A stretch of 64,000 nucleotides of DNA from JBDSKH01 sp035495435 (lineage in GTDB: Bacteria > Actinomycetota > Actinomycetes > Actinomycetales > Microbacteriaceae): the NCBI GenBank assembly GCA_035495435.1, contig DATJFV010000041.1, positions 1-64,000 of the forward strand. Reading direction: 5' to 3'. Shown here one piece after another: positions 41,624 to 50,040 of the stretch. The stretch's first letter is position 1. Each line of letters starts with the position of its first letter. Under the pieces are notes generated by a model, which saw nothing but the letters and a program-made list of their open reading frames with translations, was not told the DNA's origin and did not search any database. A program made the translations under genes and the position numbers.

Positions 41624-42361
41624 TTACGAGCCGGAGGTGATCGCCTGGGTGCCGCCCGACTTCAGCGCGGCGAGGCGAGCGTCGACTTCGGTCTCCTTGT
41701 CGAGGTCTTCGAGCGACTCGAACTGGGAATCGAGCGAGGATGCGGCGAGCTCCTGCTTGCCGGCGACGAGTGCCTCCTGGCGGCGCACCTTGTCTTCGAA
41801 CCGACCCAGTTCACTGGTCGGGTCGAGCACGTCGATCGACTGCAGCGCGTCGGCCACCTGGTTCTGCGCCTGCGCGGTCTTCGCACGGGCGACCAGCTCG
41901 TCGCGCTTCGACGTCAGCTCGTTGAGCTTCTGGTGCATGCCGTCGATGCCGGCCTTCAGCTTGGTGACCACCTCGTTCTGCGATGCGATGGTCGGCTCGG
42001 CGCTCTTGGCCTCGTTCTCGGCCGTGATCTGCTTGCCGAGCGCCATCTTGGCCAGCTTGTCGAACTTGTCGGCGTCGGCGGCGTTGCCTGCGGCACGCAG
42101 TTCGTCGCCCTTGGCGCTCGCCGCCGCTGCCTTGCGGCCCCAGTCGGCCGCCGCATCGACGTCCTCCTGGTGGTCCTGTTCCATCAGGCGAAGGTTGCCG
42201 ATCGTCTGTGCCACGGCGCTTTCGGCCTCGGCGATGCTGTTGGTGTAGTCCCGCACCAGCTGGTCCAGCATGAGCTGCGGGTCCTCGGCCTGGTCGAGCA
42301 GTGCGTTGATGTTGGCGCGGAGAAGGGCGGAGACCCGCCCCAGGATGGACTGCTTTGCCAT
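41624..42361 (-). CDS. PspA/IM30 (Vipp1) family phage-shock-type protein
   Basis: 245 residues, almost entirely helical coiled-coil. The N-terminal amphipathic helix (ILGRVSALLRANINALLDQ) and PQLMLDQLVRDYTNSIAEAE are typical of PspA/Vipp1, which assemble as ESCRT-III-like rods and rings on the inner membrane and stabilise it under stress. The ribosome site AGAAAGGGA precedes the ATG, and TAGCGT further upstream may be its -10. Same strand and 71 bp downstream of the TPM-domain gene. Confidence 0.92.
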   Translation of the reverse strand: MAKQSILGRVSALLRANINALLDQAEDPQLMLDQLVRDYTNSIAEAESAVAQTIGNLRLMEQDHQEDVDAAADWGRKAAAASAKGDELRAAGNAADADKFDKLAKMALGKQITAENEAKSAEPTIASQNEVVTKLKAGIDGMHQKLNELTSKRDELVARAKTAQAQNQVADALQSIDVLDPTSELGRFEDKVRRQEALVAGKQELAASSLDSQFESLEDLDKETEVDARLAALKSGGTQAITSGS

Positions 42362-42413
42362 GGTGTCCCTTTCTGGAGGTTCGTGGGAAACGCTAGTGCC
42401 CGCGGTTCCCGGT

Positions 42414-42441
42414 TGCTAGAAGCGTCTGGTTTCTAGAAGCG
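42414..42441. repeat. Short tandem duplication (period 17 bp) across the TPM-gene stop codon
   Basis: CTAGAAGCG occurs at 42416-42424 and 42433-42441. The CTA at 42433-42435 is the stop codon of the minus-strand TPM gene. Confidence 0.65.
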
Positions 42442-44247
42442 CCCGTGGCCGCCCCGGCGGCTGCCGCCGCGCGACCCGCCGGAGTGTCCGCCCGCGTGCC
42501 CGCCCGAGAACCCGCCGAAGATGCTGCCGCCGCTGCTGTGGTGACTGCTGCCGCCGCCCCATCCCGAGCCGGACCAGCCGCTCGACCCGCCGCCCCACCA
42601 GCCGCCCGAGGATGAGGACGACGACGAACCGCCGTCACCGAACAGACCGCCGAGGATCCCGCCGATGAACGCACCGTCGAAACCGTCGTCGCGGCGGAAC
42701 GGGTCGGGGTTCTGCGGTCCCGAGATCACCGACTCGGCGTTCTCGACATCCGCCATCGCCAGATCGAGCGCGACCGCCCCCAGCCTCTCGGCCTCGGTCG
42801 CCTCGCGGAGCGCCGTCGCCGAGTCGGCCGCGGATGCCGCCGTCGCCTGGTCGAGGTGGCGCGCGGCCTCCGAGGCGCGGGTTCTGGCCGCGGTGCCGAC
42901 CGCCCCGCGGTGGGTGGAGATGTAATCGTTCGCTTCGGACACCCGCGACTGCGCATCGCGAAGCTGGGTCTGCAGAGCCGCGGCCTCGGCGGCCGTGCGC
43001 TGCGCCTTCGCCTCGAGGTCGCCTTTCGTGCGATCGACGCCGGCGAGCAGCTGCTCGACCTGCCCCACGGCCTGCTGCGCGGCTCTCACCGCCACTGCGA
43101 CGCCGGCCTGCTCCGACCCTGCGGCCGCGGTGAGCGCGTTCCGCGCCTCGCGGACGGTGGTGCGGGCGAACGTGTCGAGCTTGCGCGCCTGGGCGGGCAG
43201 TCCGGCCAGGCTCGACAGGTCGCCCTCGGGATAGGTCTTCCTCAGCGCGGCGATGGTGGTCGCCGCCTGCTCGATCCGTGCATCGAGCCCCTTCTGCCGC
43301 GTCGCGACGTCGTCGAGCACCGAGGCGGCATTCTTCTCCAACTGACGCAGCTCGTCGAACGCGGCCGTCTGCGCATCGAGCACCTCGTCCGCCTGGGACG
43401 CCAGCTGGATGAGCTGCTCGGTCATGGCACGGTGCTGCTGCGCCGTCTCGGGGAACGCGTCGTCGAGCTTCTGCTGCAGTTCGAAGGCCTGCTGCGCAAG
43501 CTCTGTGGCCCGGGCGAGGGCTGCCGCGAAATCCTTCACCTGGGCCGCGCCGAACTGCGCCTCCGCGAAGCCAAGCTCCTGCTCGCTGGTCTTCAGCGCG
43601 TCGTCCAGTTGCACCAGAATGGTGCCCGCCCGCTGATCGAGGGCGTCGGCTTCCGCCTCGGCCGCGCGGGCGGCCTTGCGCTTGCGCAGCCGCGCGCGCG
43701 TCACCGCCACCACGACGCCCGTACCGACTGCCGCTGCCGCGACCCCGCCGACGATCCCGGGCACGGGGGAGGGTGCCTGCACGGCGACCAGGCCGTCGGC
43801 GAAGGCGACCCCGGCATCCGCCCAGGCGCTGTCGCGCAGCTGCGGGATGAGGTCGTCGTTCACGACCTTCTCGATGTCGCCGTCGCTGACCGGGAACGCG
43901 GTGCCCGCCGAGTAGGCGTACTCGCGGTCGGCGGTTGCGATGGCCAGCAGCAGATCGGCCGGCCCGAGGCCGCTCAGCTCGGCGCTGCTGTCGGCCCAGT
44001 CGAGCGCGTCCGATGGGTTCTCGAAACGGTCGACGTACACGATGAAGACTTTGGCTCCGGTCTCGGTGTAGAGCCGGTCGAGCGCGTCGCTCACCTCACC
44101 TGTCCGCGCCCCCAGAACCCCCGACGTATCGAGCACATAGGCACCGGCCAGGTCGACCGGATCATCAGCCCCGCGGGCGAATGCGGGCCCGGCCCCGAGG
44201 ACAAGCGCGGCGGCCGCGGCGAGCAGGGAAGCAACCAAGACGCGCAT
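42433..44247 (-). CDS. TPM-domain (YgcG/DUF477) membrane protein with long coiled-coil and Gly/Ser-rich tail
   Basis: 604 residues. A Sec signal peptide (about residues 1-25), then an extracytoplasmic TPM domain (about 30-150, AYVLDTSGVLG... KVFIVYVDRF... LLLAIATADREYAYSAG), a transmembrane segment about 165-185 followed by a basic RLRKRK stop, then about 330 residues of predicted coiled coil. It ends in a low-complexity tail rich in Gly, Ser, Trp and His (repeats like GGSSGWSGSG and GGHAGGHSGG). Other TPM proteins have acid-phosphatase-like or photosystem-repair roles; this one is probably a membrane-stress factor, given the adjacent pspA. Leaderless start: TAGGAT 6 nt before the ATG. Confidence 0.85.
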   Translation of the reverse strand: MRVLVASLLAAAAALVLGAGPAFARGADDPVDLAGAYVLDTSGVLGARTGEVSDALDRLYTETGAKVFIVYVDRFENPSDALDWADSSAELSGLGPADLLLAIATADREYAYSAGTAFPVSDGDIEKVVNDDLIPQLRDSAWADAGVAFADGLVAVQAPSPVPGIVGGVAAAAVGTGVVVAVTRARLRKRKAARAAEAEADALDQRAGTILVQLDDALKTSEQELGFAEAQFGAAQVKDFAAALARATELAQQAFELQQKLDDAFPETAQQHRAMTEQLIQLASQADEVLDAQTAAFDELRQLEKNAASVLDDVATRQKGLDARIEQAATTIAALRKTYPEGDLSSLAGLPAQARKLDTFARTTVREARNALTAAAGSEQAGVAVAVRAAQQAVGQVEQLLAGVDRTKGDLEAKAQRTAAEAAALQTQLRDAQSRVSEANDYISTHRGAVGTAARTRASEAARHLDQATAASAADSATALREATEAERLGAVALDLAMADVENAESVISGPQNPDPFRRDDGFDGAFIGGILGGLFGDGGSSSSSSSGGWWGGGSSGWSGSGWGGGSSHHSSGGSIFGGFSGGHAGGHSGGSRGGSRRGGHGRF

Positions 44248-44253
44248 GAGCGC

Positions 44254-44259
44254 ATCCTA
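44254..44259 (-). promoter_or_regulatory. Predicted -10 of the TPM-domain gene (leaderless)
   Basis: TAGGAT on the minus strand, 6 nt before the ATG at 44247. Confidence 0.45.
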
Positions 44260-44276
44260 TGCAGCGGGCCTGAAGC

Positions 44277-45035
44277 TCAGCGCAGGGTCACGGCGACGGC
44301 CGGGCCCGAGACCAGGTCGACCGCCGATCCGTCATCGTGCGTGAGGTCGATCATCGCCCACAGCAGGTAGGTGCCCGGCGGGGCCGCCGGCAGCGCGTCC
44401 GGGGAGACGAGGTCCGCGTCGTCGCCCTCGCCGCAGATCACCGCATCGAAGCTGGTCTGATAGGTCATCGACTCGCCGGGACCGAGGTCGACCACGCGCG
44501 CCGCTCCGTCGGACGCCTCGCTCGTGTGCCAGACCGTGACGCCGTCGCGCGACAGGGTGAGCGCGGGCGCCGCTGCGGTGCTGCCGAAGATCGACGAGGT
44601 TCCCGCATTGGTGAGGGTGACCGTCACCGGGATGCCGTGCTCGCCGGCAGACGCCGTCACGGGGGCGATGCTGACGGTCAGGCCGTTCGCGGCGGGCGCC
44701 GGCTGTGCGATCTCGGCACCGCACAGGTTGAGGATCTGGGACGCGGGGTCGTTCAGCTGGGTCTCGGAGGTTCCGGCCGCCCCTCCGGCCGACTCCGGCG
44801 CGGCGGCATCTCCCGCCGAGAGCACCTGGTCGCCGGTGCTCATACCCGGTAGGCCGTTCACGACGACCGCCGGGATCGCGATCGCAGCGATCGCCAGAAC
44901 CGAGGAGGCGGCGGCGAGCACCACCTTCGGGCGGCGGCGCGCCCGCGCCCGGCGCAGCACAGCCTCCACATCGATCTCGCCGCGGGGCTGGGTGCCCTCG
45001 TGAAAGCGGCGGCGCAGGTCAGAATCGCTGGGCAT
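44277..45035 (-). CDS. Membrane-anchored partner of the SigE-type sigma factor (possible anti-sigma factor)
   Basis: 252 residues. A short cytoplasmic N-terminus (LRRRFHEGTQPRGEIDVEAVLRRA region, about residues 7-32), a basic RARRRPK, one transmembrane segment (about 39-62), then an extracytoplasmic beta-rich domain with two Cys (LNLCGAE and AVICGEG). The topology, and an ATG lying 17 bp inside the sigma gene, fit a single-pass anti-sigma factor controlled from outside. No zinc motif is seen, so the anti-sigma role is inference. Confidence 0.65.
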   Translation of the reverse strand: MPSDSDLRRRFHEGTQPRGEIDVEAVLRRARARRRPKVVLAAASSVLAIAAIAIPAVVVNGLPGMSTGDQVLSAGDAAAPESAGGAAGTSETQLNDPASQILNLCGAEIAQPAPAANGLTVSIAPVTASAGEHGIPVTVTLTNAGTSSIFGSTAAAPALTLSRDGVTVWHTSEASDGAARVVDLGPGESMTYQTSFDAVICGEGDDADLVSPDALPAAPPGTYLLWAMIDLTHDDGSAVDLVSGPAVAVTLR

Positions 45036-45579
45036 GGGTGCGTCCCTTCGCTGTGCCGGGGCGGGGTGCGCCCAGACGGTCGGCGGCGGTGCCGTCGTCG
45101 GCGAGCGAGATGGCCATCTTCGCCAGCCCGTCGCTGAGATAGCGCTTCACCGCACCCGAGCTGATGCCGAGGGTGCGGGCGATGTCGTCCACCTTCAGGT
45201 CGTCGTAGTAGCGCAGCACCAGGCAGGCGCGCTCCCGGGGGCTGAGCTTGCGCAGTTCACGGTGCAGGTCCTGCTTCAGGTCGGTGTCCCCGGCCGACGA
45301 GGGCTGCTCGTCGGGGACGTACTCCAGCGGGGCGAGCTTGCGCCAGCGGCTCATCCGCCGCCCGCCGTCGAGATGCCCGTTCAGGATCGCCCGGCGCACG
45401 TAGGCCTCGGCGCTCTCGACGGTGAAGCCATTGCGCAGCCGCCCGAAGGTCTTCACCAGGGCGTCCTGGACCAGGTCGGCCGCCTGTTCGCGCGAGCCGC
45501 AGAGCAGCATGGCGTAACGCTGCAGGGCGTCGCCGCGGGTGGCGACCAGTTCGGTCACCACGCTCTCCCACGGTTGCAT
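45019..45579 (-). CDS. RNA polymerase sigma factor, SigE-family ECF type
   Basis: 186 residues. Sigma region 2 (YAMLLCGSREQAADLVQDALVKTF) and region 4 (LSPRERACLVLRYYDDLKVDDIARTL, then SSGAVKRYLSDGLAKM) are complete. The YLLCG-x-x-x-A-D-L-VQ-x-x-L pattern marks the Streptomyces SigE-70/ECF39-56-like group common in actinobacteria. The ATG at 45579 is chosen because TAAGGT lies 7 nt upstream; the GTG at 45585 would leave only 1 nt. It overlaps the downstream membrane-partner gene. Confidence 0.9.
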   Translation of the reverse strand: MQPWESVVTELVATRGDALQRYAMLLCGSREQAADLVQDALVKTFGRLRNGFTVESAEAYVRRAILNGHLDGGRRMSRWRKLAPLEYVPDEQPSSAGDTDLKQDLHRELRKLSPRERACLVLRYYDDLKVDDIARTLGISSGAVKRYLSDGLAKMAISLADDGTAADRLGAPRPGTAKGRTHAQRF

Positions 45580-45586
45580 GCTCACA

Positions 45587-45592
45587 ACCTTA
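45587..45592 (-). promoter_or_regulatory. Predicted -10 of the sigma-factor gene (leaderless)
   Basis: TAAGGT on the minus strand, 7 nt before the ATG at 45579. Confidence 0.45.
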
Positions 45593-45647
45593 AAGACGGA
45601 TGCCGCGGCGAAAACGTTGGGAGCGGTGCGTTGCGCGTTTCCGGTGG

Positions 45648-45684
45648 CGGAGGTCCCGGCGCCAGCGAGTCGCCGGGACCTCCG
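45648..45684 (-). terminator. Strong hairpin downstream of pckG
   Basis: A 14-bp perfect stem (arms 45648-45661 and 45671-45684, core GGAGGTCCCGGCG) with loop CCAGCGAGT lies 23 bp after the pckG stop on the minus strand. No T tract. Confidence 0.7.
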
Positions 45685-45707
45685 GGTTCGGGGGAGGTCG
45701 GTTGGGG

Positions 45708-47576
45708 TTACTGCGCCTGCAGTCGCCCGCGCAGTCCGTCCAGTTGCGCGCGCACCTCAGCGGGGAGGCGGTCGCCGAAGCCGGCGAAGAAGGCCTCGGC
45801 GTCGTCGGCCTCGGCCAGGTGAGCGGCGGGGTCGATGCGGAACAGCTCCTGCCAGTCCGCATCGCTGACGCCGGCTCCGTCGAGGTCGATGGCGCCGGGG
45901 GCGGGCAGCCAGCCGACCGGGCTGTCGATCGCCGCAGCGCGCCCCTCGACCCGCTCCAGGATCCAGGCCAGCACGCGCGCGTTGTCGCCGAACCCCGGCC
46001 AGAGGAATCGTCCGTCCTCGCCCTTGCGGAACCAGTTCACCTGGAACACCCGCGGAAGCCCGCCCGTGGCCCGCAGCCCGGCGCCGACCTCCAGCCAGTG
46101 CTTCCAGTGCTCGGCCATGTTGTACCCGCAGAACGGCAGCATCGCGAACGGGTCGCGACGCAACTCCCCGACAGTGCCTTCGGCGGCCGCCGTGCGCTCG
46201 GATGAGATCGTGGCGCCCACGAAGACGCCGTGCTCCCAGTCCCGTGCCTCCGCCACCAGAGGCACGTTGGTGGCACGCCGGCCGCCGAAGATGATCGCGT
46301 CGATGACGACGCCCCGCGGGTCGTCCCAGTCATCCGAGATGCTCGGAATCTGGGAGGCGGCCACGGTGAAGCGTGAGTTCGGGTGAGCCGCCGGACGCCC
46401 GGAGTCCGGTGTCCAGTGCTCGCCCGTCCAGTCGATGAGGTGCTCGGGCGCCTTGTCGGTCATTCCCTCCCACCAGACGTCACCGTCGTCGCGAAGGGCG
46501 ACGTTGGTGAAGATCGTGTTGCCCCACAGGCTCTCGAGCGCGGTCGCGTTGGTCGAGGCGCTGGTTCCAGGTGCGACGCCGAAGATGCCGGCCTCGGGAT
46601 TGATCGCGCGCAGCTTTCCGTCGGGACCCGGGGCGAGCCAGGCGATGTCGTCACCGATGGTCTCGACCTGCCAGCCGGGGATCGTCGGGCGCAGCATCGC
46701 GAAGTTCGTCTTGCCGCACGCACTCGGGAACGCCGCGGCGACGTGGAACACCCGTCCGCGCGGGTTGGTGACCTTCAGCAGCAGCATGTGCTCGGCCAGC
46801 CAGCCCTCGTCGCGGGCGATGACGCTGGCGATGCGCAGGGCGAACGCCTTCTTGGCCAGGATCGCGTTGCCGCCGTACGCCGAACCGAACGACCAGATCT
46901 CCCGGGTCTCGGGGAAGTGCGAGATGTACTTCAGGTCGTTGCACGGCCACGGCACGTCGGCCTGGCCGGGCTTCAGCGGCGCGCCGACCGTGTGCGCGGC
47001 GGGCACCCACTCGGTGTCGGGGCCGATCTGCGCCAGGGCCGCCGACCCCATCCGGGTCATGATCCCCATGCTCACCACGACGTAGGGCGAGTCGGTGATC
47101 TGCACCCCGAGCCGGGCCAGCGGGCTGCCGAGCGGACCCATGGAGAACGGCACGACGTACATCGTGCGCCCGCGCATCGATCCGGTGAACAGTCCCTCGA
47201 GCGTCGAGCGCATCTCGTCCGGGTCGGCCCAGTTGTTGGTAGGGCCGGCGTCCTCTTCGCGCTCGGAGCAGATGAAGGTGCGGGCTTCGACGCGAGCGAC
47301 GTCCTCGGGGTGGCTGCGCGCCAGGAAGCTGTAGGGCCGGTGCTCGGCGTTCAGCCGGGTGAGCGTGCCGGCGGCGACCAGTCCGCGCAGCAGCTCGTCC
47401 TGCTCGCGCCGCGAGCCGTCGCACCAGACGACGGTGTCGGGTGTGGTGAGGTGCGCCATCTTCTCCACCCAGGCGATGACCCGCGGGTCGGTGCCCTCCG
47501 GCGCAAGCGCCCAGCTGGAGTCGTGAACGGGCGCGTAGTCCTCCTCGGTCACTGCGGGAGTGTCGATCACCGTCAT
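45708..47576 (-). CDS. pckG: Phosphoenolpyruvate carboxykinase (GTP)
   Basis: 622 residues. Converts oxaloacetate and GTP to PEP, CO2 and GDP, the entry to gluconeogenesis. The GTP-type P-loop FPSACGKTNFAML, the substrate region GRTMYVVPFSMGPLGSP and the FGGRRATNVPLV loop are present, and the length is normal for the GTP-dependent class. The ATG at 47576 follows a textbook ribosome site, CAGGAGGAGCC. The divergent RamB-like gene shares its 108-bp control region, and a strong terminator follows. Confidence 0.97.
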   Translation of the reverse strand: MTVIDTPAVTEEDYAPVHDSSWALAPEGTDPRVIAWVEKMAHLTTPDTVVWCDGSRREQDELLRGLVAAGTLTRLNAEHRPYSFLARSHPEDVARVEARTFICSEREEDAGPTNNWADPDEMRSTLEGLFTGSMRGRTMYVVPFSMGPLGSPLARLGVQITDSPYVVVSMGIMTRMGSAALAQIGPDTEWVPAAHTVGAPLKPGQADVPWPCNDLKYISHFPETREIWSFGSAYGGNAILAKKAFALRIASVIARDEGWLAEHMLLLKVTNPRGRVFHVAAAFPSACGKTNFAMLRPTIPGWQVETIGDDIAWLAPGPDGKLRAINPEAGIFGVAPGTSASTNATALESLWGNTIFTNVALRDDGDVWWEGMTDKAPEHLIDWTGEHWTPDSGRPAAHPNSRFTVAASQIPSISDDWDDPRGVVIDAIIFGGRRATNVPLVAEARDWEHGVFVGATISSERTAAAEGTVGELRRDPFAMLPFCGYNMAEHWKHWLEVGAGLRATGGLPRVFQVNWFRKGEDGRFLWPGFGDNARVLAWILERVEGRAAAIDSPVGWLPAPGAIDLDGAGVSDADWQELFRIDPAAHLAEADDAEAFFAGFGDRLPAEVRAQLDGLRGRLQAQ

Positions 47577-47671
47577 GGCTCCTCCTGAAAATCTTGATCT
47601 CTGTCCACCATGCGGCAGAATTCGGGCGCCGGGGCCCCCGACTGCGCGAAAAGATCCAGAGAAATTTCGAA

Positions 47672-47677
47672 TAGGAT
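47672..47677 (+). promoter_or_regulatory. Predicted -10 of the RamB-like gene (leaderless)
   Basis: TAGGAT, 7 nt, ATG at 47685. The adjacent AT-rich tract with GAAATTTC (47661-47668) and GCGAAAAG is a candidate site for the regulator itself; its match to RamB sites elsewhere is not established here. Confidence 0.45.
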
Positions 47678-47684
47678 GCAATTC

Positions 47685-49115
47685 ATGAACGATCTCGCGA
47701 CCTTGGGGCAGCGGATGCGGCACTTCCGCACCGAGGCGGGCCTCACCCTGGACCAGCTCGGCGCCGACGTCGGGGTCGCGGCCAGCCAGCTCTCGCTGAT
47801 GGAGAACGGCAAGCGCGAGCCCCGGCTGTCGCTGCTCGGTGCGATCGCCGAGCGGCTCGGCATCCCCGTCTCCGATCTGCTCGATCCGGTTCCCCCCACC
47901 GAGCGCGCCCGGCTCGAGATCGAGCTGGATCGCGCCCAGTCGAGCCCGGTGTACGCCGAGCTCGGGCTGCCGGTGATCCGGGCGGGCAAGAGCATGTCGG
48001 ACGAGACCTTGCGGGCACTGGTGGGCCTGCACGCCGAACTCGCCCGACGCGCCCACGAGGCGATCGCGACCCCCGAGGAGGCGCGTCGGGCCAACACCGA
48101 GCTGCGCGCCATGATGCGGGCGCGTGACAACCACATCCCCGAGCTCGAGGCGCTGGCCGAAGAGCAGTTGAAGAAAGCCGGGCACGTCTCGGGGGCGCTC
48201 ACCCACCGCGAGACCCGCAAGATGGCCGAGAACCTCGGCTTCGAGCTCGTGCATGTCAACGACCTGCCGCACTCGGCGCGGTCGGTGACCGATCTCGAGA
48301 ACGGCCGCATCTACCTGCCCCCGGCGTCGATCCCGGGTGGCCACGGCCTGCGTTCGATGGCTCTGCAAGCGATCGCTCACCGCCTGCTCGGGCACGCGGC
48401 ACCCACCAGCTACGCGCAGTTCCTGCATCAGCGGCTCGAGATCAACTACTTCGCGTCGGCATGCCTCATGCCGCTCACCGCGTCGGTCGAGTTCCTGCGG
48501 CAGGCCAAAGCCGAGCGCAACATCGCCATCGAGGACTTCCGCGATGCGTTCGGCACCACCCACGAGTCGGCTGCGCTGCGGTTCACCAACCTCGCCACCC
48601 CCTACCTCGACATGAAGTGGCATTTCCTGCGGGTCGGCGGCGACGGGGCCGTCTACAAGGCCTACGAGAATGACGGGCTTCCGCTTCCGGTGGATGTCAC
48701 GGGCAGCACCGAGGGCGAACTCGTCTGCCGCCGCTGGGCGGCGCGTCGGGCGTTCGCCCGCACCAACCGCACGACCGAGTTCTACCAGTACACCGACACC
48801 CCGCAGGGGTCGTTCTTCGAGTCGACCCAGATCGGCACGAGCGCGTCGGACGAGTTCTCGATCACCCTCGGAGTGCCGTTCGCCGATTCGAAGTGGTTCC
48901 GGGGTCGCGAGACCACCCGGCGCGAGCAGTCACGCTGCCCCGACGCCACCTGCTGCCGCAAGCCGCCCGCCGAGTTGGCGCAGCATTGGGCGAGCCGCGC
49001 CTGGACGAGCGCGAAGGTGCACGCGCACATCTTCTCGCCGCTGCCGTCGGGCACCTTCCCGGGCGTCGACGACCGCGAACTCTACGAGTTCCTGCAGTCT
49101 CACGCCTCCAGCTGA
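47685..49115 (+). CDS. RamB-like XRE/ImmA-IrrE-type transcriptional regulator
   Basis: 476 residues. N-terminal HTH_3 domain (LGQRMRHFRTEAGLTLDQLG, then ASQLSLMENGKREP, about residues 6-60), a helical linker, an IrrE-type domain whose metal motif is degenerate (QAIAHRLLGHAAP in place of HExxH), and a DUF2083-like C-terminal domain with a cysteine cluster (CPDATCC). In Corynebacterium RamB controls acetate and glyoxylate genes and carbon-source-dependent promoters. Sitting head-to-head with pckG makes control of gluconeogenesis likely, by inference. ATG with a TAGGAT -10 7 nt upstream. Confidence 0.85.
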   Translation: MNDLATLGQRMRHFRTEAGLTLDQLGADVGVAASQLSLMENGKREPRLSLLGAIAERLGIPVSDLLDPVPPTERARLEIELDRAQSSPVYAELGLPVIRAGKSMSDETLRALVGLHAELARRAHEAIATPEEARRANTELRAMMRARDNHIPELEALAEEQLKKAGHVSGALTHRETRKMAENLGFELVHVNDLPHSARSVTDLENGRIYLPPASIPGGHGLRSMALQAIAHRLLGHAAPTSYAQFLHQRLEINYFASACLMPLTASVEFLRQAKAERNIAIEDFRDAFGTTHESAALRFTNLATPYLDMKWHFLRVGGDGAVYKAYENDGLPLPVDVTGSTEGELVCRRWAARRAFARTNRTTEFYQYTDTPQGSFFESTQIGTSASDEFSITLGVPFADSKWFRGRETTRREQSRCPDATCCRKPPAELAQHWASRAWTSAKVHAHIFSPLPSGTFPGVDDRELYEFLQSHASS

Positions 49116-49145
49116 TGGGGGCATGGGCGATGACCGTGCTTTCGG

Positions 49146-49218
49146 TGCCCTCGACACGATTCGAACGTGCGACTTCTTCCTTCGGAGGGAAGCGCTCTAT
49201 CCACTGAGCTACGAGGGC
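49146..49218 (-). tRNA. tRNA-Arg (anticodon CCG)
   Basis: A 73-nt cloverleaf on the minus strand: acceptor GCCCTCG/CGAGGGC, D arm GCTC-AGTGGATA-GAGC, anticodon stem CTTCC/GGAAG with loop CTCCGAA (anticodon CCG, reading CGG), 5-nt variable loop, T arm GCACG-TTCGAAT-CGTGT, discriminator A. CCA is not encoded. All stems pair, with one G-T in the T stem. Confidence 0.96.
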
Positions 49219-49225
49219 AGACTCA

Positions 49226-49235
49226 CCTAGGTTAG
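49226..49235. promoter_or_regulatory. Overlapping divergent -10 elements of tRNA-Arg and the transglutaminase-like gene
   Basis: CCTAGG (49226-49231) lies within ACCTAGGTTA. The plus strand reads TAGGTT, 6 nt before the GTG at 49240. The minus strand reads TAACCT, placing a start a few nt before the tRNA 5' end at 49218. Confidence 0.45.
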
Positions 49236-49239
49236 CAGC

Positions 49240-50040
49240 GTGGGGCTGAGACGAGATCTGAACGCGCGGCTGGAGCTGACGGTCGACGGTCCCACCGAGT
49301 TCATGCTCGCGGTGTCGGTGGCGCGGGGCGTGCCGCTCGAGAGCGAGCACCTCGAGGTGCGGCTCGACGGTGAGCCCATCCCGACACGCGAACTCGACGA
49401 TCTGCACGGCACCCGCGTGCAACTGTTCGAGACCACACCGGGTGCCATGACGATCGAGTACCGCGCGACGGTCGCGGGACGCTCGGCGCCGTGGCCGGTC
49501 GATCCCCTCGACGCCATCACCTACCTGCGGCCGAGCCGGTACGTGCAGTCCGACACGCTGCAGCCCATGGCGCGCGACACCTTCCCGGGTCTCGACGGCG
49601 CCGCCCTGGTGCGCGCCGTCGGTGACTGGGTGCACGAGCGGCTCACCTACGAATCCGCTGCGACGTCGCCGCTCGGCGGTGCCGTCGAGACCCTCGACGC
49701 CGGCGCGGGGGTCTGCCGCGACTTCGCGCATGTCACGGCGGCGATGCTGCGCGCCCTCGATGTGCCGGCGCGTCTGGTGTCGGTGTACGCGCCGCAGCTG
49801 GATCCGCCCGATTTCCACGCGGTCGTGGAAGCTCTGGTGGAGGGGCGGTGGGTGGTGGTCGACGCCACCCGGCTGGCTCCGCGGGCGGGCATGGTGCGCG
49901 TGGCGACGGGGCGGGACGCGACCGACACGGCGTTCCTCACCAACACGGTCAGCGATATCCGGCTGACCCGGCTGTCGGTGACGGCCCTGGCCGACGAGGC
50001 GCTCGCCGACGATCCGGACGAGCTGGTCGAGCTCAGCTGA
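49240..50040 (+). CDS. Transglutaminase-like family protein
   Basis: 266 residues. A beta-rich N-terminal half (bacterial transglutaminase-like N-terminal region) leads to the papain-like core with Cys159 (DAGAGVCRDFAHV), His193 (PPDFHAVVEAL) and Asp208 (WVVVDAT), the complete catalytic triad. Members are usually cytoplasmic peptidases or isopeptidases of unknown target. GTG start with TAGGTT 6 nt upstream. It overlaps the convergent lipoprotein gene by 8 bp at TCAGCTGA. Confidence 0.86.
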   Translation: MGLRRDLNARLELTVDGPTEFMLAVSVARGVPLESEHLEVRLDGEPIPTRELDDLHGTRVQLFETTPGAMTIEYRATVAGRSAPWPVDPLDAITYLRPSRYVQSDTLQPMARDTFPGLDGAALVRAVGDWVHERLTYESAATSPLGGAVETLDAGAGVCRDFAHVTAAMLRALDVPARLVSVYAPQLDPPDFHAVVEALVEGRWVVVDATRLAPRAGMVRVATGRDATDTAFLTNTVSDIRLTRLSVTALADEALADDPDELVELS

